Part shown: one piece after another, positions 52,693 to 64,000 of the stretch
How the letters are laid out: each line of letters opens with the position of its first letter
Numbering within the stretch: the stretch's first letter is position 1
Assembly (NCBI RefSeq): GCF_018991925.1
Contig: NW_024751726.1
Location: 1-64,000 of the forward strand
DNA length: 64,000 nt
Reading direction: 5' to 3'
From: Homarus americanus
Lineage: Eukaryota > Arthropoda > Malacostraca > Decapoda > Nephropidae
The notes under the pieces: model-generated
Told to the model about the DNA's origin: nothing
Seen by the model: the letters and a program-made list of their open reading frames with translations, nothing else
Databases searched by the model: none
Program-made: the position numbers and the translations under genes

Positions 52693-54084
52693 ATGTCAGT
52701 TGATATTAATGCTGAAGCGGGGCCTTCTCGGATGGGTCCCACTGGTCGGGAAGGTTGTGGACCCCAGGGCAGACCTGATCATCATCAAGGTACTGGGGTC
52801 TCAACTTTCGCCACCGAGGTTGCTGGAGGATCGGCTTTTTTTACACTTCATTTTTCCAACATTCGCGGACTGAGATTCAATTTTTCTTCTGTGGAGCACC
52901 ATCTATCAACCTCTTCCCCCGACCTCTTACTACTCTAAGAAATTCAACTGACCAAAGCAGCTTCACCCAAACCTTTTCAAGTCTCTAACGACAACCTTTA
53001 TACCTACTTCCGTTCTAAGGGAGGTGTATGCGCCTACTGCAATACACGTACACCTATAACCCGACTCACGGACCTTGAATCTCCCCTTTATGATGTCATC
53101 TGGCTCAAAATATCTCTACCTACTGTGACTATTTTTCTTTGTTCCCTGTACTGTTCTCCCAACTCTACCAAATATTTCGAACTCTTTGCCATGAGTCGTT
53201 GCTATCCACACACCCCAACACCGAGATCCTCTACCTAGGGGATTTCAATGTACACCACAGAGAGTGGCTCAGCTCTGCAAGGGATGACCCAGGTGGAGCT
53301 GAGGCACTCTCTTTTTCCTTACTTATTGATTTGAAACAAATAATCAAACACCCTACACGCGTTTCTGATCGACACGATCAATTTGCTAACATTCTTGATC
53401 TTTGTTTTACCTCTAATCCTTCACACTATTCATACTCAATTTTTGCTCCCTTAGGGTCTTCTGATCACAAACTTATTTCTATTAAATCAAACTGGGCACG
53501 ACCACCTCCCCCACCCCCCTCTAAACGTCAACTATGGCACTATCGGAGGGCAAGCTGGCAATCCTTGCGAGAATTCTTCACCGACTTTCCTTGGGATGAA
53601 TGTTGCTTTTCCACTCGGGATGCCTCAGTATGTGCTGACAGCATTGCTGGGGTTATAGAGGGCGGTATGAATGCATTTATCCCATCTTCTACCAAAACTT
53701 TCACATTACAATCATGGTTTGATCGCTCCTGCTCTCTTGCTTGCAGAGTGAGAGATAGGGCATATCGAGCTATGAAACTAGGGCCAAGCGGAATTTTATT
53801 AAAAGAAAGACCGCTGTCCTGACTAATTCTTCCTCTAGTATATCCTTCTGGTCCTTAACTAAAAACATCTGTAACAACTTCTGCACGCCTTCTTTTCCTC
53901 CTCTCTTCCGTCCCAATAACTCTCCCCCTGACAAAGCCAACCTTAGACGATTCCCACTCTATCCCTCCTACCCCTTCACCTCCTACTGAACCTATGCACT
54001 TTCCTATAATCTCCACTCGCAGGGTTGCCGGTGTGTTATCCAGGTTGGATGTGAGTAAGGCGCATGGAACGGACGGAAATACCC
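52693..54084 (+). mobile_element. 3'-truncated LINE fragment (endonuclease plus RT start)
   Basis: A plus-strand non-LTR retrotransposon remnant, unlike the first LINE in sequence and direction. It holds a short N-terminal segment, an AP-type endonuclease, a linker and the start of the RT, then stops at about 54,084 where 21-bp satellite begins. Loss of the 3' part is not what target-primed insertion produces, since that truncates 5' ends; recombination or deletion at the satellite border is likely. With almost no RT left, clade assignment is insecure. The endonuclease resembles jockey-like families that I recall from arthropods, unverified. Confidence 0.85.
52693..54084 (+). pseudogene. LINE ORF2 endonuclease/RT-start pseudogene
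   Basis: Coding remnant reconstructed by eye in separate frames. The first open piece (52,693-52,938) starts MSVDINAEAGPSRMGP and reaches the endonuclease FSNIRGLRFNF, with the expected catalytic Asn, then meets TAA at 52,936-52,938 just before EIQL, where the family Glu lies. The same frame continues (KGGVCAYC, YDVIWLKISLP) to about 53,170, where the frame slips. The next piece, open to 53,822, holds LYLGDFNVHHREW (GDFN at 53,238-53,249) and the catalytic SSDHKLI (53,457-53,468). Further slips occur near 53,785 and 53,945. The last frame reads RRVAGVLSRLDVSKAHGTDG, the N-terminal RT region, before sequence ends. At least one nonsense change and three frameshifts make it non-functional. The initiating ATG is assigned only because it follows the satellite edge. 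Confidence 0.82.
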
Positions 54085-54767
54085 TTTCTTTCACTCAATT
54101 GAAAGGGTGTTTAAAGCAATTTAAAGTTAGTTTAACGCCTTTTGAAATACGCTTAACGCCATTTGAAGCACGTTTAACGCCATTTAAAGTTAGTTTCACG
54201 TCATTTAAAGTTTGTTTAACGCCATTTGAAGTTAGTTTAACGCCATTTGAAGTTAGCTTAACGCCATTTGAAGTTTGTTTACGCAGTTTAAAGTTAGCTT
54301 AACGCCATTTGAAGCACGTTTAACACCATTTGAAGCACGTTTAACGTCATTTAAAGTTAGTTTCACGTCATTCAATGATTGTTTAACGGCATTTGAAGTT
54401 ATTTTAACGCCATTTGAAAGTTAGTTTAACGCCATTTGAAGTTAGTTTAAACGCAATTTGAAGTTAGTTTACTGCCATTTAACGTTTCTTTCACTCCATT
54501 GAAAGGGTGTTTAAAGCAATTTAAAGTTAGTTTACTGCCTTTTGAGTTAGTTTAATGCCATTTAAAGTTAGTTTAATGCCATTTAAAGTTAGTTTCACGT
54601 CATTTTAGGTTAGTTTAATGCTATTTAAAGTTAGTTTAATGCCATTTGAAGTTAGTCTCACGCCATTTGAAGTTAGTTTAACGCATTTTGAAGATAGTTT
54701 AATGCCATGTAAAGTTTATTTAATGCCATTTGAAGTTAGTTTCACTCCATTTAAAGTTTGTTTAACG

Positions 54768-55260
54768 CCATTTGAAGTTAGTTTAACACCCTTTGAAGTT
54801 AGTTTAATTTCATTTAAAGTAAATTTAACGCCTTTTGAAGTTAGTTTAACACTATTTGAAGTTAGTTTAATGGCATTTAAAGTTAGTTTAACGCCATTTG
54901 AAGCATTTTTAACGACAATTAAAGTTAGTTTAATACTATTTATTGGTTGTTTAACGCCATTTAGAGATATTTTATCGCCGTTTAAAGTTAGTTTAACGCC
55001 ATTTGAAGTTAATCTAACGCCATGTAAAGTTAACTTAACGCCATTTAAAGTTAGTTTAACGCCATTTGAAATAAGATTAACGCCATTTAAAGTAAAATTA
55101 ACACCATTAGAAGTTTGTTTAACGCTATTTAAAGTTAGTTTAACGCCTTTTGAGGTTATTTTAATGCCAGTTAAAGTTCGTCTAACGCCATTTAAAGCTA
55201 GTTTAACGCCATTTAAAGTTAATTTAACGCTATTTGAAGTTAGTTTAACGCCATTTGAAG
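54768..55260. repeat. higher-order unit of 21-bp satellite, copy 1
   Basis: A distinctive monomer series (AACGACAATTAAAG, an ATACTATTTA monomer, TTTAGAGATATTTTATCGCC, then AATAAGATTAACGCC and ACACCATTAGAAG) is repeated from about 56,020, with the marker at 54,913 matching 56,233, offset 1,320 bp. Versions with a modified marker follow near 57,661 and 59,068, giving spacings of 1,428 bp (68 monomers) and 1,407 bp (67 monomers). Confidence 0.8.
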
Positions 55261-56019
55261 TTAGTTGAACGCCATTTAAAGTTAGGTGAACACCATTTGA
55301 AGTTAGTTTAATGCCATATAAAGTTTATTTTTATGCTATTTAAAGTTTGTTTCACGCCATTTAAAGTTAGTTTAACGCCATTTGAAGTTAGTTTAACGCC
55401 ATTTGAAGTAAGTTGAACGCCATTTCAGTTATGTGAACGCCATTTGAAGTTAGTTTAACGCCATTTGAAGTTAGTTTAACACCATTTGAAGATAGTTTAA
55501 TGCCATTTAAAGTTAGTTTAATGCCTTTAAACTTAGTTTAACACCATTTGAAGTTAGTTTAATGCCACTTAAAGTTAGTTTAATGCCATTTAAAGTTAGT
55601 TTCACGTCATTTCAGGTTAGTTTAATGCTATTTAAAGTTAGTTTAACGCCCTTTGAAGTAACTTTCACGCCATATGAAGTTAGTTTAACTCCATTTGAAG
55701 TTAGTTTAACGCCATTTGAAGTAAGTTTAACGCCATTTAAAGTTCGTTCAAGCCATTTAAAGATTTTTTAACGCCATTTATAGTTAGTCTATCGCCATTT
55801 GAAGCATGTATAACGATAATTGAATTAGTTAAAAGGCTGTTTAAAGGTAGTTTAACAGCATTTAAAGTTAATTTAATGCAATTTAATGTTAGTTTCACGC
55901 CATTTGAAGTTAGTGTAACGCCATTTGAAGTTAGTTTAATGCCATTTGAAGAACGTTTAATGCAATTTGAAGCACGTTTAATGCCATATAAAGGTAGTTT
56001 CACGCCATTTAAAGTTTGC

Positions 56020-56490
56020 TTAACGCTATTTGAAGTTAGTTTAACACCCTTTGAAGTTAGTTTAATGCCTTTTGAAGTTAGTTTAACGCCATTTGAAGTT
56101 AGTTTAATTTCATTTAAAGTTAATTTTACGCCTTTGAAGTTAGTTTAACACTATTTGAAGTTAGTTTAATGCCATTTAAAGTTAGTTTAACGCCATTTAA
56201 AGTTAGTCTAACGCCATTTGAAGCATTTTTAACGACAATTAAAGTTAGTTTAATACTATTTAAAGCTAGTTTAACGCCATTTAGAGATATTTTATCGCCA
56301 TTTAAAGTTAGTTTAACGCCATTTGAAGTTAATTTAACGCCATTTAAAGTTAATTTAACGCCATTTAAAGTTAGTTTAACGCCATTTGAAATAAGATTAA
56401 CGCCATTTTAAGTAAGTTTAACACCATTAGAAGTTTGTTTAACGCTATTTAAAGTTAGTTTAACGCCATTTGAAGTTATTTTAAGGCCAT
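56020..56490. repeat. higher-order unit of 21-bp satellite, copy 2
   Basis: Second copy of the series at 54,768-55,260, with the same rare monomers in the same order and only scattered substitutions. The 1,320-bp offset is 63 monomers minus 3 bp, so a small indel separates the copies. Confidence 0.8.
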
Positions 56491-59400
56491 TTAAAGTTAG
56501 CTTAATGCCATTTGAAGTTAGTTTAATGCCATTTAACGTTTGTTTCACGCCATTTAAAGTTTGTTTAACGCAATTTAAAGTTAGTTTAACGTCATTTGAA
56601 GCACGTTTAACGCCATTTAGAGTTAGTTTCACGTCATTTAATGTTTGTTTAACGCCATTTGAAGTTAGTTTAACGCCATTTTAAGTTAGTTTAACGTCAT
56701 TTGAAGTTAGTTTAATGCCTTTTGAAGTTAGTTTAACGCCATTTGAAGTTAGTTTAATGCCATTTAAAGTTAGTTTAACGCCTTTTAAAGCTAGTTTAAC
56801 ACCATTTGAAGTTAATTAAATACCATTTAAAGTTAGTTTCACGTCATTTCAGGTTAGTTTAATGCTATTTAAAGTTAGTTTAATGCCATTTGAAGTTAGT
56901 TTCACGCAATATGAAGGTAGTTCAACGCTATTTAAAGTAAGTAGAATACCATTTAAAGTTAGGTGAACACCATATGAAGTTAGTTTAATGCCATTTAAAG
57001 TTTATTTAATGCCATTTAAATTTAGTTTCACGCCATTTAAAGTTTGTCTAACTCCATTTAAAGTTAGCTTAACGGCATTTAAAGTTAATTTTACGCCATT
57101 TAAAGTTAATTTAACGCCATATGAAGTTAGTTTAATGCCATTTGAAGTAAGTTGAACGCCATTTAAAGTTATGTGAACACCATTTGAAGTTAGTTTAATT
57201 TCATTTAAAGTTTATTTAATGCCATTTAAAGTTTGTTTCACGCCATTTAAAGTTTGTCTATAGCCATTTAAAGTTAGTTTAACGCCATTTAAAGTTAGTA
57301 TAACGAAATTTAAAGTTAACTTAATGCCAATTAAGGTTAGTTCAACGGCATTTGAAATTAGTTTAACGCCATTTAAAGTTAGTTTAATGCCATATAAAGT
57401 TACTTTAATGCCATTTAAAGTTAGTTTCACGTCATTTAATGTTTGTTTAACGCCATTTGAAGTTAGTTTAACGCCCTTTGAAGTTAGTTTAATGCCTTTT
57501 GAAGTTAGTTTAACGCCATTTGAAGTTAGTTTAACGCCATTTGAAGTAAGTTGAACGCCATTTAAAGTTATGTGAACACCATTTGATGTTAGTTTAATGC
57601 CATTTAAAGTTAGTTTAACGCCATTTAAAGTTAGTCTAACGCCATTTGAAAAAAGTTTTACGACAATTAAAGTTACTTTAATAATATTTAAAGGTAGTTT
57701 AACGCCATTTAAAGATAGTTTATCATCGTTTAAAGTTAGTTTAGCGCCATTTAAAGTTAGTTTAACGCCATTTGAAATAAGATTAACGCCATTTAAAGTA
57801 AGTTTAACACCATTTGAAGTCTGTTTAATGCTATTTAAAGTTAGTTTAACGCCATTTGAAGTAAGTTGAACGCCATTAAAGTTATGTGAACACCATTTTA
57901 AGTTAGTTTAATGCCATTTAAAGTTTATTTAATGCCATTTAAAGTTTGTTTCACGCCATTCAAAGTTTGTCTAACGCCATTTAAAGTTAGTGTAACGCCA
58001 TTTAAAGATAGTTTAACGAAATTTAAAGTTAATTTAACGCCGTTTAAAGTAAGTTTATCACCATTAGAAGTTTGTTTAACGCTATTTAAAGTTAGTTTAA
58101 CGCCATTTGAAGTTATTTTAACGCCATTTAAAGTTAGCTTAATTCCATTTGAAGTTAGTTTAATGCAATTTAACGTTTGTTTCACGCCATTTAAAGTTTG
58201 TTTAACTCAATTTAAAGTTAGTTTAACACCATTTGAAGCACGTTTAACGCCATTTAGAGTTAGTTTCACGTCATTTAATGTTTGTTTAACGCCATTTGAA
58301 GTTAGTTTAACGCCATTTTTAGTTAGTTTAACGTCATTTGAAGCTAGTTTAATGCCTTTTGAAGTTAGTTTAACGCCATTTGCAGTTAGTTTAATGCCAT
58401 TTAAAGTTTGTTTAACGCCTTTTAAAGCTAGTTTAACACCATATGAAGTTAGTTAAATACTATTTAAAGTTAGTTTAATGCCATTTAAAGTTAGTTTTAC
58501 GTCATTTCAGGTTAGTTTAATGCTATTTAAAGTTAGTTTAATGCAATTTGAAGTTAGTTTCACGCCATATGAAGTTAGTTGAACGCTATTTAAAGTAAGT
58601 AGAATGCCATTTAAAGTTAGGTGAACACCATATGAAGTTAGTTTAATGCCATTTAAAGTTTATTTAATGCCATTTAAATTTAGCTTAACGCCATTTAACG
58701 TTAGTTTAACACCATTTAAAGTTAATTTAACGCCATTTCAATTTAGTTTAACGCCATTTCAAGTTACTTGAACGCCATTTAAAGTTAGGTAAACACTATT
58801 TAAAGTTAGTTTAATGCCATTTAAAGTTTATTTAATGCTATTTAAAGTTTGTTTCACGCCTTTTAAAGTTAGTTTAACGCCATTTAAAGTTACTTTAACG
58901 CCATTTGAAGTTAATTTAACGCCATTTAAAGTTAGTTTAACGCCATTTGAAGTAAGTTGAATGCCATTTAAAGTTATGTGAACACCATTTGAAGTTAGTT
59001 TAATGCCATTTAAAGTTAGTTTAACGCCATTTGAAGTTAGTCTAACGCCATTTGAAGCATTTTTTACGACAATTAAAGTTAGTTTAATAATATTTAAAGG
59101 TAGTTTAACGCCATTTAGAGATAGTTTATCACCGTTAAAAGTTAGTTTAACGCCATTTAAAGTTAGTTTAACTCCATTTGAAATAAGATTAACGACATTT
59201 AAAGTAAGTTTAACACCATTTGAAGTTTGTTTAATGCTATTTAAAGTTAGTTTAACGCCATTTGAAGTTAGTTTAATGCCATTTAAAGTTAGTTTAACCC
59301 CTTTTGAAGTTAGTTTAACACCATTTGAAGTTAGTTTAATGCCATTTAAAGTTTATTTAAAGCCATTTAAAGTTTGTTTCACGCCATTTAAAGTTTGTCT

Positions 59401-61734
59401 AACGCCATTTGAAGTTAAATAAACGCCATTTAAAGTTAGGTGAACACCATTTAAAGTTAGTTTAATGCCACTTAAAGTTTATTTAATGCTATTTAACGTT
59501 TGTTTCACGCCATTTAAAGTTTGTCTAACGTCATTTAAAGTTAGTTTACCGCCATTTAAAGGTAGTTTAACGCCATTTAAAGTTAATTTAACGCCATTTA
59601 AAGTTAGTTTAACGCCATTTGAAGTTAGTTTAACACCATTTGAAGAACGATTAATGCCTTTTGAAGTTAGTTTAATGCCATTTGAAGTTAGTTTAATGGC
59701 ATTTAAAGTTAGTTTAACGCATTTTGAAGTTAATTTAACACCATTTGAAGAACGTTTAATGCAATATGAAGCACGTTTAATGCCATTTAAAGTTAGTTTG
59801 TCGCCATTTTAAGTTTGTTTAACGCCATTTAAATTTAAATTAATGCCTTTAAAGTTAGTTTAACGCCTTTCGATGTTAGTTTAACGCCATTTGATGTAAT
59901 TTTAACGCCATTTAAAGTTAGATTAACGCTATTTAAAGTTAGTTTAACGAATTTTAAGTTCGTTTAACAACATTTGAAGCATGTTTAACGAAAAATAAAG
60001 TTAGTTTAATGTTGTTTAAAGGTAGTTTAACGCCATTTACAGCTAGTTTAGCGTCATTTAAAGTTAGTGTAACACCAAATGAAGTTTGTTTAACGGAATT
60101 TAAAGTTAGTTTAACGCCATTTAAAGTTAGTTTAACGCCATTTAAAGTTACTTTAACGCCATTTAAAGTTAGTTTAACGTTATTTGAAGTTAGTTTAACG
60201 CCATTTGAAGTTAGTCAAAGGCCATTTGAAGTTAGTTTAACGCCATTTAACGTTTGTTTCACTCCATTGAAAGGGTGTTTAAAGCAATTTAATGTTAGTT
60301 TAACACCTTTTGAAACTCGTTTAACGCCATTTGAAGCACGTTTAACGCCATTTAAAGTTATTTTCACGTCATTTAAGTTTGTTTAACGCCATTTCAAGTT
60401 AGTTTAACGCCATTTGACGTTAGGTTAACGCCGTTTAAAGTAAGTTTAACACCATTTAAAGTTAGTCTAACTCTATTTAAAGTTTGCCTAACGCCATTTG
60501 AAGTTAGTTTAATGCCTTTTGAAGTTAGCTTAGCGCCATTTGAAGTTGGTTTAATGCCATATAAAGTTAATTTAACGCCATTTGAAGTTACTTTAACCCC
60601 TTTAAAGTTAGTCTAAAGCCATTTGAAGAATGTTTAACGAAAATGAAAGTTAGTTTAATGCTGTTTAACGGTAGTTTAACGCCATATGAAGTTAGTTTAA
60701 TGCAATTTAAAGCACGTTTAACGCCATGTGAAGCACGTTTAACGCCATTTAAAATTAGTTTCACTTCATTTAAAGTTTGTTTAATGTCACTTGAAGTTAC
60801 TTTAACGCCATTTGAAGTTAGTTTAACGCCTTTTAAAACGCATTTAACGCCATTTAAAACGCATTTAACTTCATTTAAAGTTTGCTTAACGCGATTTAAA
60901 GTTAGTTTAACTCCTTTTACGGTTAGTTTCACATCAATTAATGTTTGTTTAACGCCATTTGAAGTTAGTTTAACGCCATTTGAAGTTCGTTTAATGCCAT
61001 TTGAAGGTTTTTTAACGCTTTTTGAAGTAAGTTTAACACCAGTTGAAGTTAGTTTAACACCATTTGAAGTTAGTTTAACGCCACTTGAAGTTAGTTAAAC
61101 GTCATTTAAAGTTACTTTTCACGCCATTTGTTGCTACTTTAACGCCATTTGAAGTTAGTTTAACGCCATTTAAAGTTAGTTTAACACCATTTGAAGTTAG
61201 TTTATTGCCATTTAAAGTTTGTTTAACGCCATTTAAAGTTACTTTTACATCATTTGAAGTTTGTTTAACGCCATTTGCAGTTAGTTTGATGCCTTTAGAA
61301 GTTAGTTTAACACCATTTGAAGTTAGTTTAACGCTATTTAAAGTTAGTTTAATGCCATATAAAGTTTGTTTCACGCCATTTCCAGTTTGCTTAAGCAATT
61401 TAAAGATAGCCTAACGCCATTTGAAGTTAGGTGAACACCATTTGAAATTAGTTTAATGCCATTTAAAGTTTATTTAATGCCATTTAAAGTTTGTTTCACG
61501 CCATTTAAAGTTTGTCTAACGCCATTTAAAGTTAGTTTAACGCCATTTAAAGTTAGTTTAACGCCATGTAAAGTTAATATAACGCCATTTAATGTTAGTT
61601 TAACGCCATTTATTGTTAGTCTAACGCCATTTGAAGTTACTTTAACCCCATTTAAAGATAGTTTAACGCTATTTAAAGCTAGTTTAATGCCATTTAAAGT
61701 TTGTTTCATGCCATTTGAAGTTTGAATACGCAAT

Positions 61735-61930
61735 TTAAAGTTAGCTTAACGCCATCTGAGGCACGTTTAACGCCATTTGAAGCACGTTTAACGTCATTTA
61801 AAGTTAGTTTCACGTCATTTAATGATTGTTTAACGGCATTTGAAGTTATTTTAACGCCCTTTGAAGTTAGTTTAATACCTTTTGAAGTTATTTTAACGCC
61901 ATTTGAAATTAGTTTAATTTCATTTAAAGT
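61735..61930. repeat. second higher-order marker of 21-bp satellite, copy A
   Basis: The series GAAGCACGTTTAACG, TTTCACGTCATTTAATGATTG, TTTAACGGCATTTGAAG and ATTTTAACGCC appears here, near 63,030-63,190 (about 1.3 kb later) and in part near 54,310-54,410. It supports block duplication as the mode of array growth. Confidence 0.72.
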
Positions 61931-63029
61931 TAATTTAACGCCTTTTGAAGTTAGTTTAACACTATTTAAAGTTAGTTTAACGTCTTTTAAAGCTAGTTTA
62001 ACATCATTTGAAGTTAGTTTAATACCATTTAAAGTTAGTTTAACGCCATTTAATGTTTGTTTCACGTCATTTCTGGTTAGTTTAATGCTATTTAAAGTTA
62101 GTTTAATGCCATTTGAAGTTACTTTCACGCAATAAGAAGTTAGTTTAACTCCATTTGAAGTTAGTTTAACGCCATTTGAAGTTAGTTTAACGCCATTTGA
62201 AGTTAGTTTAATGCCATTTAAAGTTTATTTAATGCCATTTAAAATTAGTTTCACGTCATTTCAGGTTAGTTTAATTCTAATTAAAGTTAGTATAATGCCA
62301 TTTGAAGTTAGTTTCACGCCATATGAAGTTAGTTTAACTCCATTTGAAGTTAGTTTAACGCCATTTGAAGTTAGTTTAACGCCATTTGAAGTTAGTTTAA
62401 TGCCATTTAAAGTTTATTTAATGCCATTTAAAGTTAGTTTAACGCCATTTGAAATTAGTTTAACCCCATTTGAAGAAAGTTTAATGCAATTTGAAGCATG
62501 TTTAATGCCATTTAAAGTTAGTTTAACGCCATATGAAATAAGATTAACGCCATTTAAAGTAAGTTCAACGCCATTTGAAGTTTGTTTAACGCTATTTAAA
62601 GTTAGTTTAACGCCATTTGAAGTTACTTTAACGCCATTTAAAGTCAGTTCAACGCCATTTGAAGTTAGTTTAATGCCATTTAAAGTTAGTTTCACGTCAT
62701 TTAATGTTTGTTTAACGCCATTTGTAGTTAGTTTAATGCCATTTTAAGTTAGTTTAACGCCATTTGAAGTTAGTTTAATGCCTTCTGAAGTTAGTTTAAT
62801 GCCATTTGAAGTTAGTTTAATGCCATTTAAAGTTAGTTTAACGCCTTTTAAAGCTAGTTTAACACCATTTGAAGTTAGTTTAATGCCATTTAAAGTTAGT
62901 TTAATGCCATTTAAAATAATTTCACATCATTTCAGGTTAGTTTATTTCTATTTAAAGTTAGTTTAATGCCATTTAAAGTTAGTTATATGCCATTTAAAGT
63001 TTGTTTCACGCCATTTGAAGTTTGTTTAC

Positions 63030-63200
63030 ACAATTTAAAGTGAGCTTAACGCCATTTGAAGCACGTTCAACGCCGTATGAAGCACGTTTAACGTCATTTA
63101 AAGTTAGTTTCACGTCATTTAATGATTGTTTAACGGCATTTGAAGTAATTTTAACGCCATTTGAAGTCAGTTTAACGTCATTTGAAATTAGTTCAACGCC
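63030..63200. repeat. second higher-order marker of 21-bp satellite, copy B
   Basis: Repeats the monomer series of 61,735-61,930, including the ATGATTG monomer and the GGCATTTGAAG monomer, with small differences such as GTATGAAGCACG. Confidence 0.72.
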
Positions 63201-64000
63201 ATTTGAAGTTAGTTTAACGGCATTTGAATTTAGTTTAACGCTATTTAAAGTTCGTTCACTGCCATTTAAAGTTAGTTGAACGCTAATTAATGTAAGTTGA
63301 ACGCCATTTAAAGTTAGGTGAACACCATATGAAGTTTGTTTAATGCCATTTAAAGTTTATTTAATGCCATTTAAGTTAGTTTCACGTCATTTAAAGTTTG
63401 TCTAATGCCATTTAAAGTTAGTTTAACGCCATTTAAAGTTAATTTAACGCCATTTAAAGTTAGTTTAACGCCATTTATAGTTAGTCTAACGCTATTTAAA
63501 GTTACTTTAACGCCATTTAAAGTTAGTTTAAGGCTATTTAAAGTTAGTTAAATGCCATTTAAAGTTTGTTAAACGCCATTTGAAGTTTGTTTACGCAATT
63601 TAAAGTTAGCTTAACGCCATTTGAAGTTAGGTGAACACCATATGAAGTTAGTTTAATGCCATATAAAGTTTATTTAATGCCATTTAAAGTTTGTTTCACA
63701 CCATTTAATGTTTGTCTAACGCCATTTAAAATTAGTTTAACGCCATTTAAAGTTAGTTTAACGCCATTTATAGTTAGTCTAACGACATTTGAAGTTACTT
63801 TAACGCCATTTAAAGTTAGTTTAACGCTATTTAAAGTTAGTTTAATGCCATTTAAAGTTTGTTTCACGCCATTTGAAATTAGTTTAACGCCATTTGAAGA
63901 ACGTTTAATGCAATTTGAAGCACGTTTAATGCCCTTTAAGGTTAGTTTCACGCCATTTAAAGTTTGTTTAACGCCATTTGAAGTTAGTTTAACACCCTTT

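Larger units (their letters stand above)
54085..64000 (+). repeat. 21-bp satellite, right block
   Basis: About 470 monomers of the same 21-bp family and same orientation as 46,156-47,524, continuing past the window end. Alternating TTTGAA and TTTAAA halves, CG to TG or CA changes, and TTTCACG(C/T)CATTT variants give recognisable strings. The variant with TTTAACGACAATTAAAG or close forms marks positions near 54,912, 55,813, 56,233, 57,661, 59,068, 59,987 and 60,638. Open frames on both strands are heptad artefacts (TPFEVSL on plus, SNGVKLT on minus). No non-repeat sequence was found inside. Confidence 0.96.

Noticed and set aside
53855..54094. Minus-strand open frame of 79 codons over the second LINE
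   Set aside because: Antisense to recognisable linker and RT-start coding sequence of the plus-strand LINE, and it ends at the satellite border.
54618..55268. Heptad-repeat protein (TPFEVSL) of about 216 codons, and similar frames on both strands
   Set aside because: The monomer is seven codons long, so one frame per strand stays open by arithmetic; stops and starts fall at random variant monomers.

Overview
The window is almost entirely eukaryotic satellite DNA plus two dead non-LTR retrotransposon (LINE) copies. I see no host gene, tRNA, rRNA, CRISPR array or prokaryotic feature. An animal genome is indicated by the tens of kilobases of short tandem repeats and by two endonuclease-encoding LINEs, one of CR1 type. 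The LINE 3' end and the second LINE's endonuclease resemble families I recall from decapod crustaceans. A decapod or related arthropod is therefore my best guess, but this rests on recall and not on a search.

Layout: (1) 1-26,806, a satellite of about 23 bp (core GAGTATAAC, a C4 run and GATC at the monomer boundary). (2) 26,807-46,159, the same satellite in the opposite orientation, so the two arms form a huge imperfect inverted repeat. (3) 46,156-47,524, a 21-bp satellite (TTTAACGCCA and TTTGAAGTTAG halves). (4) 47,522-49,635, an AT-rich satellite with a subunit of about 60 bp and three subtypes. (5) 49,636-52,079, a 5'-truncated CR1-clade LINE on the minus strand, inserted exactly in register in the 60-bp satellite. 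(6) 52,080-52,692, the rest of the 60-bp satellite. (7) 52,693-54,084, a second LINE on the plus strand, holding an endonuclease domain and the very start of the reverse transcriptase, and cut off on its 3' side. (8) 54,085-64,000, the 21-bp satellite again in the same orientation, running off the window.

The many long open frames over the satellites are arithmetic artefacts. One strand of the 23-bp monomer has no stop in any phase, and the 21-bp monomer is exactly seven codons. They are not annotated as genes. Both arrays show higher-order structure: recurring variant cassettes and near-identical segments 0.09 to 11 kb apart. Both also show apparent CpG decay. Blocks with shortened homopolymers and frequent small indels, the largest spanning the inversion point, look like poorly polished assembly. 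The inversion therefore needs checking against reads before any biology is built on it. No gene system acts in this window; its interest lies in satellite organisation, retroelement turnover at satellite borders, and possible long-hairpin or heterochromatin behaviour.
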